NCBI RefSeq assembly: GCF_001598415.1
Contig: NZ_BCYX01000026.1
Coordinates: 1 to 64,000 of the forward strand
From: Sphingomonas mali NBRC 15500
GTDB lineage: Bacteria > Pseudomonadota > Alphaproteobacteria > Sphingomonadales > Sphingomonadaceae
Direction: 5' to 3'
Length of the DNA stretch: 64,000 nucleotides
Under the pieces are notes generated by a model. The model had not been told where the DNA came from. It did no database searches and saw nothing but the letters and a program-made list of their open reading frames with translations. The position numbers were made by a program, and so were the translations under genes. Within the stretch, counting starts at the first letter, position 1. Each line of letters begins with the position of its first letter. This document shows positions 1 to 9,210 of the stretch, piece by piece.

Positions 1-29
1 GGGCCGTGAATGATGATATATATGGCCCG

Positions 30-86
30 CCCCCTCCACCACCGGCTGCGCCGGCGGTTCCCCTCCCCGCAAGCGGGGAGGATTTG
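30..86. repeat. REP-like element, CTCCCC family (copy B1)
   Basis: Two adjacent hairpins precede ku: an inner GC-rich hairpin around CCGGCTGCGCCGG and an outer one, CCTCCCCGC-AA-GCGGGGAGG (62-81). The layout matches the repeats inside ligD and at 20546-20668. The first 143 bases of the window hold no gene other than this element and the ku leader. Confidence 0.7.
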
Positions 87-143
87 ATGGCGGAACGACT
101 CTTCTCCCCAGGAATTGAATCGGTTTCGCAACGGAGGTGACTC

Positions 144-1037
144 ATGGCCGCACGGGCCTATTGGCAGGGACAGATCAGGCTGGCGCTCGTCTCGATCCCG
201 GTCGAGATCTACACCGCGACCAAATCGGGCGCCCAGGTCGCGTTCCATCAGATCCACGAACCCTCGGGCAAAAGGATCAAATATGAGAAGACCGTCCCCG
301 GCATCGGCGAGGTCGACCCCGATGAGATCGTCAAGGGATTCGAGTTCGAGAAGGGCGAATATGTCCTGCTCGACCAGGACGAGATCGACGCGGTGAAGCT
401 CGAATCGAAAAAGACGCTCGAGCTCACCCAGTTCGTCGACATGGATGAGATCGACGTCCTCTATTACGAACGGCCCTATTTCGTCGTGCCGGCCGATGAC
501 CTGGCCGAAGAGGCGTTCATCGTCCTGCGCGAGGCGTTGCGGCGATCGAAGAAGGTCGGGATTGGCCAACTCGCGATGCGGGGGCGCGAATATGTCGTCA
601 GCCTGAAACCATGCGGGCGCGGCATGGTGCTCGAAACGTTGCGCTACGCCGCCGAGGTCAACCGAGCCCAGGGCTATTTCCGCGACATCCCGGATGACGA
701 GCCCGATGAGGATCTGCTCGACCTGGCGACCACGCTGATCGACAAGAAATCCGCCAAGTTCGATCCGGCCAAGTTCCACGACCATTATGTCGATGCGTTG
801 AAGGATCTGATCGCACGCAAGGCCAAGCAGAAATCGCGCCGCAAGATCATCGAGGACAAGGATGACGAGGGCACCGGCCGCTCAGGCTCCAACGTCATCG
901 ACCTGATGGCCGCGCTCAAGAAATCGATCGAGAAACCGACCGCGAAACCCGCGCAGAAGGAGAGCGTCACCACCACCAAGAAAACCGCGCACAAGAAAGC
1001 TCCGGCGCGCGCTGCCGCGGCGAAGAAGCGTGCCTAA
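144..1037 (+). CDS. ku: Ku protein, DNA end-binding factor of bacterial NHEJ
   Basis: Bacterial Ku homodimers thread onto broken DNA ends and recruit LigD. The 297-residue protein starts in the typical way (ARAYWQGQIRLALVSIPV) and its Ku beta-barrel core spans about residues 5-190. From about residue 200 a charged tail rich in Lys, Ala and Thr follows; such tails vary between bacteria and bind DNA. The start is fixed by a near-perfect Shine-Dalgarno, GGAGGTGA, 4 bases upstream of the ATG. ligD follows 104 bases downstream in the same direction, so the pair forms a two-gene NHEJ locus with a repeat (1046-1128) in the gap. The function call is secure; regulation is not visible. Confidence 0.96.
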   Translation: MAARAYWQGQIRLALVSIPVEIYTATKSGAQVAFHQIHEPSGKRIKYEKTVPGIGEVDPDEIVKGFEFEKGEYVLLDQDEIDAVKLESKKTLELTQFVDMDEIDVLYYERPYFVVPADDLAEEAFIVLREALRRSKKVGIGQLAMRGREYVVSLKPCGRGMVLETLRYAAEVNRAQGYFRDIPDDEPDEDLLDLATTLIDKKSAKFDPAKFHDHYVDALKDLIARKAKQKSRRKIIEDKDDEGTGRSGSNVIDLMAALKKSIEKPTAKPAQKESVTTTKKTAHKKAPARAAAAKKRA

Positions 1038-1045
1038 AGCTAATC

Positions 1046-1128
1046 CGTCACCCCAGCGAAAGCTGGGGTCTCAAGAGGCTCCTGTCCTGCTCTCGCGGCA
1101 AGAGATCCCAGCTTTCGCTGGGATGACG
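1046..1128. repeat. REP doublet, GTCA family (copy C1)
   Basis: Two inverted hairpin modules face each other. The left one is CGTCACCCCAGCGAAAGCTGG, the right one ends TCGCTGGGATGACG. The outer CGTCA/TGACG ends are shared with copies at 3696, 13498, 16744 and 25696. The right end lies 13 bases before the ligD ATG. Confidence 0.8.
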
Positions 1129-1141
1129 ATGGGGGCTGCCC

Positions 1142-3685
1142 ATGGCTGACCGCGACCCTCTCGCCAAATATAACGCCAAGCGCGACTTCTCGAAGACCGC
1201 CGAACCCAAAGGCGAACGCGCCGCCGATACTGGTCATCGCTTCATGGTTCAGAAGCACGACGCGACGCGCCTGCACTGGGATTTGCGGCTCGAAGTCGAT
1301 GGCGTGATGAAGAGCTGGGCCGTGACGCGCGGCCCCAGCCTCAACCCCGACGACAAGCGCCTCGCGGTCCAAACCGAGGATCATCCGATCAGCTATGCCG
1401 ATTTCGAGGGGACGATCCCCGAAGGCGAATATGGCGGCGGCACGGTGATGCTGTGGGACGACGGCTGGTGGGAGCCGATCCCCGGAAAATCGGCCAAGGA
1501 TTTGAAAGAAGGCCATCTCCATTTCATCCTCCACGGCGAGCGGATGAAGGGCGAATGGCTGCTGATCCGGCTCAAACCGCGCGGCAAGGAACGCAATACC
1601 AACTGGCTGCTGCGCAAGATCGACGATGATTATGCCGGCGGCTCGGACGATCTGGTCGAGAACGAGGTAACCAGCGTGAAGACCGGCCGCTCGATGGCCG
1701 AGATTGCCAGCGCCAAGAAGGCCAAGGAACTGGCGAGCTGGAAAAAACTAAAATCCTCCCCGGCACGGGGAGGGGCACCGACGCGAAGCGGCGGTGAAGG
1801 GGGCCCGGCCAAGAGCGGTTCAAGTGCGACGGGCCCTCTCCACCACGCCGCTACGCGGCGCGGTCCCCCTCCCCGTGCCGGGAAGGAATTGCCGAAGTTC
1901 CGCGACCCGCAGCTCTGCACCCTGGTCGACAGTGTCCCCACCGGCACCGGGTGGATTCACGAAGTCAAATATGACGGCTATCGTGCGCTGATCGCGATCG
2001 GTGGCGGCAAGGCCAAGGTCTATACGCGCAATGGCCTCGACTGGACCGACAAGTTCCACGCGATCGCCGACGCGGCGGCCGAGTTGCCAGTGGGATCGGC
2101 GCTGATCGATGGCGAGATCGTCGCGTTCAAGGACGGCAAACCCGATTTCTCGACGCTCAAGGACGCCATCTCGAACGACGGCGAGATGACCTTGTTCGCC
2201 TTCGACCTGCTCGAGCTCGACGGGGAAAACCTCGCCAAATTGCCCCAGGTTCAGCGCAAGGAACGGTTGCGTCCGCTGCTCGAGGGCGCCGATGCCCGCC
2301 TGCAATATGCCGAGCATATCGTCGGCGAAGGCGAGAAATTGTTCGAGACGATGTGCCGCGAGGGCTATGAGGGGATCGTCTGCAAGCGCGCCGACGCACC
2401 TTATGCCGGCCGCCGCACCCAGGCCTGGCTCAAGGTGAAATGCCTGCAGCGCCAGGAATTCGTGATCGTCGGCTGGACCGAGAGCGACAAGTCGCGCGGG
2501 TTTCGCGCGCTGCTGCTCGGGGTCAACGAAGACGGCAAGCTGCGTTATGCGGGCAAGGTCGGCACCGGCTTTTCGGTCGAGACGATGAACGATCTCCGGG
2601 GCAGGCTCGATCGCCTCGCTCGCAAGACGCCGACGGTCGAGGCGCCGCGCGCGGCGACCCGGCGCGTCCATTGGGTGACGCCCAAGCTCGTCGCGGAGAT
2701 TGCCTATACCGAGACGACGCCAGACAAGGTCCTGCGGCATCCGAGCTTCCTGGGGCTGCGCGGCGACAAGGAGGCCGAAGAGGTGGTCGAGGAAACAGCC
2801 AAGCCGGCACCCAAGCCGAAAACATCGAGCGTCAACATCACGCATCCCGATCGGCTGATCTTCCCCGATTCGACGGTGACCAAGGGCGATCTCGCCGCAT
2901 TTTACGAAGCGATGGCGCCGGTCGCTCTGCAATGGATCGCCAACCGGCCGATCAGCCTGGTGCGCTGCCCCCAGGGGCGCGGCAAACATTGTTTCTTCCA
3001 GAAACACGATGCCGGCTCGTTCGGCGAGCATGTCAAGCATGTGAAGATCAAGGAGAAGGACGGGTCGGTCGAGCCCTATCTCTATGTCGACGATGCCGAT
3101 GGACTGCTGCAATGCGTCCAGATGGGCACGATCGAGTTTCACGGCTGGGGATCGTCGGTCGCCGATGTCGAAAAGCCCGATCGCCTGGTGTTCGACCTCG
3201 ACCCCGACGAGGGACTTGGCTTCGACGAGGTGAAGAAATCGGCGGCCGAGATCAAGGCGCATCTCGCCGAGATCGGGCTGGTCAGCTTCGCGATGGTCTC
3301 TGGCGGCAAGGGCGTCCATGTCGTCGTCCCGCTGACACCCCAGGCCGAATGGCCGGCGGTCAAGGATTTCGCCGACCGTTTCGTCCGGGCGATGGCCCAG
3401 GCCGAACCCGACCGCTTCACCGCGACCATGTCCAAGGCCAAGCGCAAGGGGAAGATCTTCCTCGACTGGCTGCGCAACCAGCGCGGCGCGACGGCGGTGA
3501 TGCCATACACGGCGCGGGCACGCGCCAAGGCCCCGGTCGCGGTGCCGGTCACCTGGGCGGAACTTGGCGATCTCGACACCCCGGCGAAATGGCATGTCGG
3601 CGACCAGGACGAACTGCTGAAGCGCGCCTCGTCAAAGGGCCTGGCAGGCTGGGGAGTAGCGCGGCAGGTGCTGCCGAACCTCTGA
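1142..3685 (+). CDS. ligD: Multifunctional ATP-dependent DNA ligase LigD
   Basis: LigD processes and seals broken ends with Ku. The 847-residue protein has the order phosphoesterase, ligase, polymerase. The 3'-phosphoesterase covers about residues 30-190 (HDATRLHWDLRLE at 39-51). The ligase domain covers about 250-545, with nucleotidyl-Lys motif EVKYDGYRA near 274 (Lys276) and EGIVCKR near 412. The primase-like polymerase runs from about 562 to the end, with metal-binding FDLDPDE near 683. All three active sites look intact. The linker at about 205-249 (SSPARGG...GPPPRAG) is the translation of two inverted REP copies at 1753-1887, so a repeat has been taken into the coding frame. The ATG at 1142 follows GATGGGGG at short distance. 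Confidence 0.96.
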   Translation: MADRDPLAKYNAKRDFSKTAEPKGERAADTGHRFMVQKHDATRLHWDLRLEVDGVMKSWAVTRGPSLNPDDKRLAVQTEDHPISYADFEGTIPEGEYGGGTVMLWDDGWWEPIPGKSAKDLKEGHLHFILHGERMKGEWLLIRLKPRGKERNTNWLLRKIDDDYAGGSDDLVENEVTSVKTGRSMAEIASAKKAKELASWKKLKSSPARGGAPTRSGGEGGPAKSGSSATGPLHHAATRRGPPPRAGKELPKFRDPQLCTLVDSVPTGTGWIHEVKYDGYRALIAIGGGKAKVYTRNGLDWTDKFHAIADAAAELPVGSALIDGEIVAFKDGKPDFSTLKDAISNDGEMTLFAFDLLELDGENLAKLPQVQRKERLRPLLEGADARLQYAEHIVGEGEKLFETMCREGYEGIVCKRADAPYAGRRTQAWLKVKCLQRQEFVIVGWTESDKSRGFRALLLGVNEDGKLRYAGKVGTGFSVETMNDLRGRLDRLARKTPTVEAPRAATRRVHWVTPKLVAEIAYTETTPDKVLRHPSFLGLRGDKEAEEVVEETAKPAPKPKTSSVNITHPDRLIFPDSTVTKGDLAAFYEAMAPVALQWIANRPISLVRCPQGRGKHCFFQKHDAGSFGEHVKHVKIKEKDGSVEPYLYVDDADGLLQCVQMGTIEFHGWGSSVADVEKPDRLVFDLDPDEGLGFDEVKKSAAEIKAHLAEIGLVSFAMVSGGKGVHVVVPLTPQAEWPAVKDFADRFVRAMAQAEPDRFTATMSKAKRKGKIFLDWLRNQRGATAVMPYTARARAKAPVAVPVTWAELGDLDTPAKWHVGDQDELLKRASSKGLAGWGVARQVLPNL
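1753..1887. repeat. Inverted REP pair inside ligD (copies B2a, B2b)
   Basis: Left copy 1753-1807 and right copy 1830-1887 are inverted relative to each other. Both contain CCGGCACGGGGAGGGG (or its complement), a variable small hairpin (ACGC-GAA-GCGG on the left, GCCGC-TAC-GCGGC on the right) and a GGGCCC border. They are read in frame as the Pro/Gly/Arg-rich linker of LigD between the phosphoesterase and ligase domains, with no stop codon. Confidence 0.85.
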
Positions 3686-3695
3686 CCCATCCCAC

Positions 3696-3804
3696 CGTCA
3701 CCCCGGCCTTGTGCCGGGGTCCAACGGGCGGCAGGCGCAGGACAAGAGGCTCGAGCTTCTCGCTTAACCTGCACGTTGGATGCCGGGACGGGCCCGGCAT
3801 GACG
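3696..3804. repeat. REP doublet, GTCA family (copy C2)
   Basis: Opens with CGTCACCCCGGCCTTGTGCC and closes with GGGCCCGGCATGACG, in inverted orientation, just after the ligD stop. It has the same CGTCA/TGACG ends as the other C copies. It fills most of the 200-base gap to the next gene. Confidence 0.8.
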
Positions 3805-3885
3805 AATTAGATGTTTGTCCGACCCCAATAATGTTGCCACGCAGCATGGTTTGTGGTGGTTAGCCTTTCCCAAGGGGAGGCCCGA

Positions 3886-6372
3886 TTGGCCAGTCACGCA
3901 CTCAGCGAAGGTTTGTTCGACGCCACGGCGCATGCCGCGCGCTGGCTGGCGAACTATCGCGGGCGGGTCGGCGATGGCACAGGCGACGTCGTCGCCAGCG
4001 GAGACCAGGCCGCCTGGACTGCCGCGTTCGAGGAACTCGCGGTCGCCGCGGGCGACGACCTCGCGCACGCCCAGGAACGCGTCCAGCGTCACGCCGAGGA
4101 CATCGGTACCGGGTTTCGCGTCGCCGGCGATTCGGACGAGCGCCCCTGGCCGGTCTCTCCGGTCCCGCTGCTGATCGCCGAAAGCGAATGGCGTGCGATC
4201 GCCGAAGGCGTCGCGCAGCGCGCCGGGCTGATCGAAACCATCCTCGCCGACATTTATGGCGACGGCAGCCTGATCGCCGACGGCGCGATCCCCGCGGCGC
4301 TGATCAACGGCAGCCCGCTATTCCTGCGCCCGATGGTCGGGCTGACCTTGCCCGGCGGCTATCAGTTGCAATTCGCCGCGTTCGATCTCGGCCGCGGGCC
4401 CGATGGCGAGTGGCGCGTGCTCGCCGATCATCTGCGCGCGCCGGCGGGCGCGGGCTATGCGCTCGAAAACCGCCTCGCCACCTCGCGCACCCTGGGCGGA
4501 TTGCAGGGACGGCTCAACATCCTGCGCCACGCGCCCTTCTTCACCGCGTTCCGCGACGGTCTCGCCGCTTTGTGCAAGCGCGCCGAGCCGCGCATCGGCC
4601 TGCTCACGCCCGGCCGGTGGAACGCCAGCTATGCCGAACAGGCGCACCTCGCGCGCTATCTCGGCTTCCTGCTGGTCGAAGGCGCCGACCTCGCGGTCGC
4701 CGAAGACCGGCTCTATGTCCGCACCATCGCCGGCCTCAAGCGCGTCGATGCGCTGTGGCAGCGCGCCGACCCGCGCATGCTCGATCCGCTCGCGTTCGAT
4801 TCGCATTCGACGATTGGTGTCGCCGGGCTGATCGACGCGTTCGCCGCGCACAATGTGCTGATCTCCAACGCGCCGGGGGCCGGCGTGCTCGAGGCCCCCG
4901 CGCTGCAGGCATTCCTGCCCGCGCTGGCCGAACGGATCATCGGCGAGAAACTCAAGCTGCCCAATATCGCGACCTGGTGGTGTGGCGACGATGCGGCGCG
5001 CGCTACGGTGAAAGCACGGCTCGACACATTGATGATCGCGCCGGCGTTCGGCGTGAACCCGCTCGGTCTGCCCGATGGCGCGGTGCAGGGATCCGAATTG
5101 TCGGCCGAGGCGCGCCAGGCGCTGCTCGACGACATGGCGCGGCGGCCGCAGGATTATGTCGGGCAGGAACTGGTCCGGTTGTCGACCATGCCGGTGGTGG
5201 CCGATCACGAGCTCGCGGCACGGCCCTTCACGTTGCGCGTGTTCGCCGCGCGTGGGGTCGACGGCGACTGGACGGTGATGCCGGGCGGCTTCGCGCGGAT
5301 CGGCGAGCATCCCGACATCCGCGCCGCGGTGATGGGCGAGGGGATTTGGTCGGCCGACGTTGCCATCTACAGCCCCGACCCGGTGCCTCCGGCGTCGCTG
5401 CTGCCGGCAGCGGACAGCACGCAGATCCGGCGCAATCCGGGGACGTTGCCCAGCCGAGTGGCGGACAATTTCTACTGGCTCGGCCGCTATCTCGAACGCG
5501 GCGAGGCATTGCTGGCGATCGTGCGCGCGATGCTCGGCAATTCGATCGATGCCGATGCCGGCGCCGCGCTCGACCATGACACGGTCGGGCGGATGGCGGG
5601 ATTGGTAGTCGCGGCGGGCGCTGCGGCGCATCCCGCGCATCTCAAACGCCCCGACCTCGTCCAACTCGCGCGGACCGCGCTCGACGCGCTCGACGGCTGG
5701 AACAACATTCCGGCGATCAACCGCATGGCGCGGACCATCGCCCAGGTATCGCGCGACCGGCTGTCCGCCGATGTCGTGCGCCTGCTCGACGCGCCGCATC
5801 CGACCAAGGGATCGATGCTCGACCGCTGCGGTTCACTGCAGCGGCGCTATGCCGCGTTGTCGGGCCTGTCGGCGGAGCATATGGGCCGCACCGCGGCATG
5901 GCGCTTCCACGATCTCGGCCGCCGGGTCGAACGCGGGCTGGCGGTGGCGCGGCTGGTCCGCACCTTCGGCATGACCGGGGCGTCGAGCGATGACCTCACG
6001 ACGCTGCTTGATCTGGCCGACAGCCAGATCGGCTATCGCCAGCGCTATTTGACCGGGATCGCGCGCGTACCCGTAGTCGACCTCGTCGCGCTCGACCCGG
6101 GCAATCCGCGCAGCCTCGCCTATCAGGCCGACCGCATTGCCGAGCATCTCGCCGAACTTCCGGTGCTCAACGACGACGGGCTGCCCGAAGAACAACAGGC
6201 AGAGGCCCGCGCGCTGTGCGCCTTGCTGTCGACGGCGAGCGCCGCGCGTCTCGACGTGCGCTTGCTCGACGATGCCGAACGCCAGCTCGCGCATTTGTCC
6301 GACGCGATCGCGCGCCGCTATTTCCTGCAAGGCGCGGAACCGTTGCGCGCGGGCGGGCTTACGCTCGCGTGA
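3886..6372 (+). CDS. Circularly permuted ATP-grasp / alpha-E domain fusion protein
   Basis: This family joins a circularly permuted ATP-grasp ligase domain (formerly DUF404/407, about residues 60-510) to an alpha-helical alpha-E domain (DUF403, about 520-828, beginning NPGTLPSRVADNFYWLGRYLERGE). By comparative genomics it belongs to a predicted peptide-forming or peptide-modifying system with a transglutaminase; its substrate is unknown. The transglutaminase gene follows with a GTGA overlap, implying coupled translation. The frame is open from a GTG at 3853, but TTG at 3886 is the better start because AAGGGGAGG lies 5 bases upstream; it gives 828 residues. In many bacteria the two domains are separate genes, so this is a fused form. 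Confidence 0.87.
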   Translation: MASHALSEGLFDATAHAARWLANYRGRVGDGTGDVVASGDQAAWTAAFEELAVAAGDDLAHAQERVQRHAEDIGTGFRVAGDSDERPWPVSPVPLLIAESEWRAIAEGVAQRAGLIETILADIYGDGSLIADGAIPAALINGSPLFLRPMVGLTLPGGYQLQFAAFDLGRGPDGEWRVLADHLRAPAGAGYALENRLATSRTLGGLQGRLNILRHAPFFTAFRDGLAALCKRAEPRIGLLTPGRWNASYAEQAHLARYLGFLLVEGADLAVAEDRLYVRTIAGLKRVDALWQRADPRMLDPLAFDSHSTIGVAGLIDAFAAHNVLISNAPGAGVLEAPALQAFLPALAERIIGEKLKLPNIATWWCGDDAARATVKARLDTLMIAPAFGVNPLGLPDGAVQGSELSAEARQALLDDMARRPQDYVGQELVRLSTMPVVADHELAARPFTLRVFAARGVDGDWTVMPGGFARIGEHPDIRAAVMGEGIWSADVAIYSPDPVPPASLLPAADSTQIRRNPGTLPSRVADNFYWLGRYLERGEALLAIVRAMLGNSIDADAGAALDHDTVGRMAGLVVAAGAAAHPAHLKRPDLVQLARTALDALDGWNNIPAINRMARTIAQVSRDRLSADVVRLLDAPHPTKGSMLDRCGSLQRRYAALSGLSAEHMGRTAAWRFHDLGRRVERGLAVARLVRTFGMTGASSDDLTTLLDLADSQIGYRQRYLTGIARVPVVDLVALDPGNPRSLAYQADRIAEHLAELPVLNDDGLPEEQQAEARALCALLSTASAARLDVRLLDDAERQLAHLSDAIARRYFLQGAEPLRAGGLTLA

Positions 6373-7247
6373 TCTACGATATCCGGCACGTCACACGGTT
6401 CGATTATGGTCGGCCGGTCGCTTTTGCGCGCTGTAACCTGCGGCTCAAACCCATCCTGTGGTCGGGGCAACAGGTCGAGCGTTACGAGCTGGCGGTAACA
6501 CCAGCCGGAGAGACGCGCCCGGCGTTGGCCGAAGCCGGACTGGCCAACGTGATGCGGCTGGTCGTCACCGAACGCGTCCGCAACCTGACGATCGAAAGCA
6601 TTTCGCGCGTTATGGTCGACCGCATGGTACCGGTGTCGCAGCCCGACGATCCGACGCTGGCCCAGGTCGCGGCCCTGGCGCGGGCGAACCGCGATCTGTC
6701 CGCTGCCGGTCCCTCGGCTTATCTCTACCCGTCGCCGCTGATCCCGCTCGATGCTGACATCGCTGCGTGGTGTGCGCAGGATCTCGATCCTGATCGCAAT
6801 GCGCTTGAAGCGGGAATCGCCTTGGCGCGCCGCATTCAACGAGATTTCGCGTTCGATCCCGCCGCGACGTTGGTCGATACCCCTCCGCGCGAGGCGTTCC
6901 TCAAGCGTCGTGGTGTTTGCCAGGATCTGACCCAGATCATGATCACCGGCCTGCGTGCCGCCGGCCTGCCCGCAGCCTATGTCAGCGGCTATATCCGGAC
7001 GATCCCGCCGCCAGGGCAGGAGCGGCTGATCGGCGCCGATGCGACCCATGCCTGGGTAATGTTGTGGTGCGGCCCGGCGCGCGGCTGGGTCGGCGTGGAT
7101 CCGACCAACGGCATCTGGATGGCGAGCGACCATGTCATCATGGCGATCGGCCGCGACTATGCGGAGATCGCACCGATCGACGGCATCGTGCTGGGATCGG
7201 GCGCGCAGAAGATGGACGTGTCGGTCGACGTCGCGCCGGTCGGCTGA
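6369..7247 (+). CDS. Transglutaminase-like cysteine protease family protein
   Basis: The 292-residue protein has the N-terminal beta-sandwich common to bacterial transglutaminase-like proteins (IYDIRHVTRFDYGRPV) and a papain-like core. The catalytic triad can be read directly: Cys184 in RRGVCQDLTQ, His227 in DATHAWVML and Asp244 in GVDPTNG. These enzymes cleave or transfer amide bonds. Linkage to the upstream ATP-grasp/alpha-E gene suggests both act on the same peptide-like product. The GTG start at 6369 overlaps the TGA of the upstream gene by 4 bases (GTGA); it is preferred over farther upstream starts, which would lie inside that gene. No signal peptide is seen, so a cytoplasmic site is likely. 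Confidence 0.9.
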   Translation: MIYDIRHVTRFDYGRPVAFARCNLRLKPILWSGQQVERYELAVTPAGETRPALAEAGLANVMRLVVTERVRNLTIESISRVMVDRMVPVSQPDDPTLAQVAALARANRDLSAAGPSAYLYPSPLIPLDADIAAWCAQDLDPDRNALEAGIALARRIQRDFAFDPAATLVDTPPREAFLKRRGVCQDLTQIMITGLRAAGLPAAYVSGYIRTIPPPGQERLIGADATHAWVMLWCGPARGWVGVDPTNGIWMASDHVIMAIGRDYAEIAPIDGIVLGSGAQKMDVSVDVAPVG

Positions 7248-7317
7248 GGCGGTGATGGCATCTTCGGTAAAGCCCGCGTTGCGCTCTGCCGCGCAATCCC
7301 CCAAATAGCGGCCCAAC

Positions 7318-8247
7318 ATGGCAGCCGATCCCTATACTTTGCTGGGCGTGTCCCGGACCGCGACCGAAGCGGATATCAAGAAAGCCTATCGCAAGCTCGC
7401 GAAGGAACTGCATCCCGACCGCAATACCGACAATCCCAAGGCGGCGGAGAAGTTCAGCCAGGTAACGTCGGCCTATGACCTGCTGAGCGATAAGGACAAG
7501 CGCGCGCGCTTCGATCGCGGCGAGATCGACGGTGACGGCAACCCGGCCGCGCCGTTCGGATACGGCGCTGGAGGCGGCGGACCGCAAGGCGGTTTCCGTG
7601 CCGATTTCGGCGGCGAGCAGGCGGGGGACTTCAGTGATTTATTCGAAGGGCTGTTCGGCGGCCGTGGCCGAGCCGGTGGTGCTGGCGGCGGCTTTGCCGG
7701 TGGGTTCGGGCGCCGTCCGCAGCCGAAGGGCGCCAATGTCGCCTATCGCCTGACCGTCCCGTTCACCGACGCCGCGACGCTGGCGCCGCAGCGGATAACG
7801 CTGGCCGACGGCAAGACGATCGACCTCAAGCTGCCGGCCGGAGTCGAATCCGGTACCCAGATGCGGCTGAGCGGCAAGGGCCAGCCCGGGCCGGGCGGCA
7901 ATGGCGATGCGATCGTCACGATCGAGGTGCAGCCGCACCGTTTCTTCACGCGCGACGGCGACGATATCCGGATCGACTTGCCGATCAGCCTGTCCGAAGC
8001 CGTGCTCGGCGCGAGCGTCCGCGTGCCGACCGCCGATGGCGCAGTGATGCTGACCGTCCCCAAGGGATCGACCTCCGGCAAGACGCTGCGGTTGAAGGGC
8101 AGGGGGTTCCACAAGAAAGGCGGCGGGCGGGGCGATCAACTGGTGACCCTGATGGTCGATCTGCCGGTCGATGACGACGCGCTGGTCGAGTTCGTCCAGG
8201 GCTGGAAGGACAAGGACAGGAATCCGCGCGGCAACCTCGGCGTCTGA
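7318..8247 (+). CDS. DnaJ-class co-chaperone, CbpA-like
   Basis: J-domain proteins stimulate the ATPase of DnaK-type Hsp70. The J domain spans about residues 3-68 with the HPD motif at 32-34. A Gly/Phe-rich segment follows (about 78-140), then two C-terminal peptide-binding beta domains (about 145-300). The Cys-rich zinc-finger repeats of true DnaJ are absent, so this is the CbpA/type II form (309 residues). The gene lies 70 bases after the transglutaminase gene and 18 bases before a BrkB-type gene, so it may be co-transcribed with the lipid and membrane genes that follow. Which client proteins it serves cannot be told. Confidence 0.92.
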   Translation: MAADPYTLLGVSRTATEADIKKAYRKLAKELHPDRNTDNPKAAEKFSQVTSAYDLLSDKDKRARFDRGEIDGDGNPAAPFGYGAGGGGPQGGFRADFGGEQAGDFSDLFEGLFGGRGRAGGAGGGFAGGFGRRPQPKGANVAYRLTVPFTDAATLAPQRITLADGKTIDLKLPAGVESGTQMRLSGKGQPGPGGNGDAIVTIEVQPHRFFTRDGDDIRIDLPISLSEAVLGASVRVPTADGAVMLTVPKGSTSGKTLRLKGRGFHKKGGGRGDQLVTLMVDLPVDDDALVEFVQGWKDKDRNPRGNLGV

Positions 8248-8265
8248 CGTCGGTTACGATCCTGT

Positions 8266-9210
8266 ATGTCGCATCTTTCCCCTCTTTCGCCCGAAGCACG
8301 CGGGCTTCGCGGTTATCGCGAGCGAGAGGGAAAACCGCTACCGGTTCGTGCCTGGATCGTCACCAAGCGCGTGTTCGTCGGCATCTTCGCCAACGGGTTC
8401 ATGTATGCCGGCAATATCGCTTATCTGGCGCTGCTGACGGTCTTCCCGTTCTTCATCCTGGCGGCCGCGATCGCGTCGATCTTCGGGCAGAGCACGGAGG
8501 CATTGCGCGCGGTCGATTCGTTCCTTTTCACGCTGCCGCCCACCGTCGCCGGTCTGTTGCGCAAGCCGATCGCCGATGTGCTGGCGGCGCGGACGGGCTC
8601 GCTGCTCATTCTCGGCGGGTTGGTGGCGCTCTGGTCGGTGGGGAGTTTCGTCGAGACGATCCGCGACATCTTCCGCCGTGCCTATGGCGTGACCTTCGAA
8701 AAGCCGTTCTGGCATTATCGGCTGGGATCGATGGCGGTGATCATCGGATCGGTCGTGCTGGCGTTGCTGGCCTTCCTGATCCAGGGCGTGCTGACCGCAA
8801 CCGAGCAGTTCATCTATCGAATGGTTCCCTGGGCGGCCGAGTTGGGCCAATGGGTGGGCTGGTCGCGGATCATTCCCGCACTCGTCATGTACGCCGCGCT
8901 CTACATGCTGTTTCTGTCGGTCACGCCGGGCAAATATCGAGCAAAGGGTTGTCCGCGCTGGCCGGGCGCCGCCTTCACCACGATCTGGTGGATCAGCGCC
9001 ACGCTGCTGTTGCCGGTGTTCCTGTCCAACCTGAGCAATTACGACCTCACTTATGGCAGCCTGGCCGGGGTCATCGTCACCTTGCTGTTCTTCTGGATCG
9101 TCGGCCTCGGCATTTCGATCGGCGCGCACCTCAACGCGGCACTAGCCGAAACGCCGTTGAAGGACGTAAGGGAAGAGCCGACAACAGAAACGGAGTTTGA
9201 AGCGGCATGA
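8266..9210 (+). CDS. YihY/BrkB family inner-membrane protein
   Basis: The 314-residue protein has several long hydrophobic helices, including FANGFMYAGNIAYLALLTVF near residue 45, a segment with LILGGLVALWSVGSFVE near 110, and further helices near 160, 210 and 275. This pattern and the spacing match the YihY/virulence factor BrkB family (about 280-320 residues, six helices). The molecular role of the family is not settled. The stop codon overlaps the fabI start (ATGA, 9207-9210), so the two genes are translationally coupled; this is context, not proof of a lipid function. Confidence 0.9.
   Translation: MSHLSPLSPEARGLRGYREREGKPLPVRAWIVTKRVFVGIFANGFMYAGNIAYLALLTVFPFFILAAAIASIFGQSTEALRAVDSFLFTLPPTVAGLLRKPIADVLAARTGSLLILGGLVALWSVGSFVETIRDIFRRAYGVTFEKPFWHYRLGSMAVIIGSVVLALLAFLIQGVLTATEQFIYRMVPWAAELGQWVGWSRIIPALVMYAALYMLFLSVTPGKYRAKGCPRWPGAAFTTIWWISATLLLPVFLSNLSNYDLTYGSLAGVIVTLLFFWIVGLGISIGAHLNAALAETPLKDVREEPTTETEFEAA

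Noticed and set aside
1820-3595. Long minus-strand frame of 591 codons opposite ligD
   Set aside because: Shadow of the ligD coding strand; Arg/Asp-rich composition with no motif or ribosome site, as expected in high-GC antisense frames.
4318-5799. Minus-strand frame of 493 codons opposite the ATP-grasp gene
   Set aside because: Antisense shadow; His/Arg-rich low-information protein with no recognisable domain.
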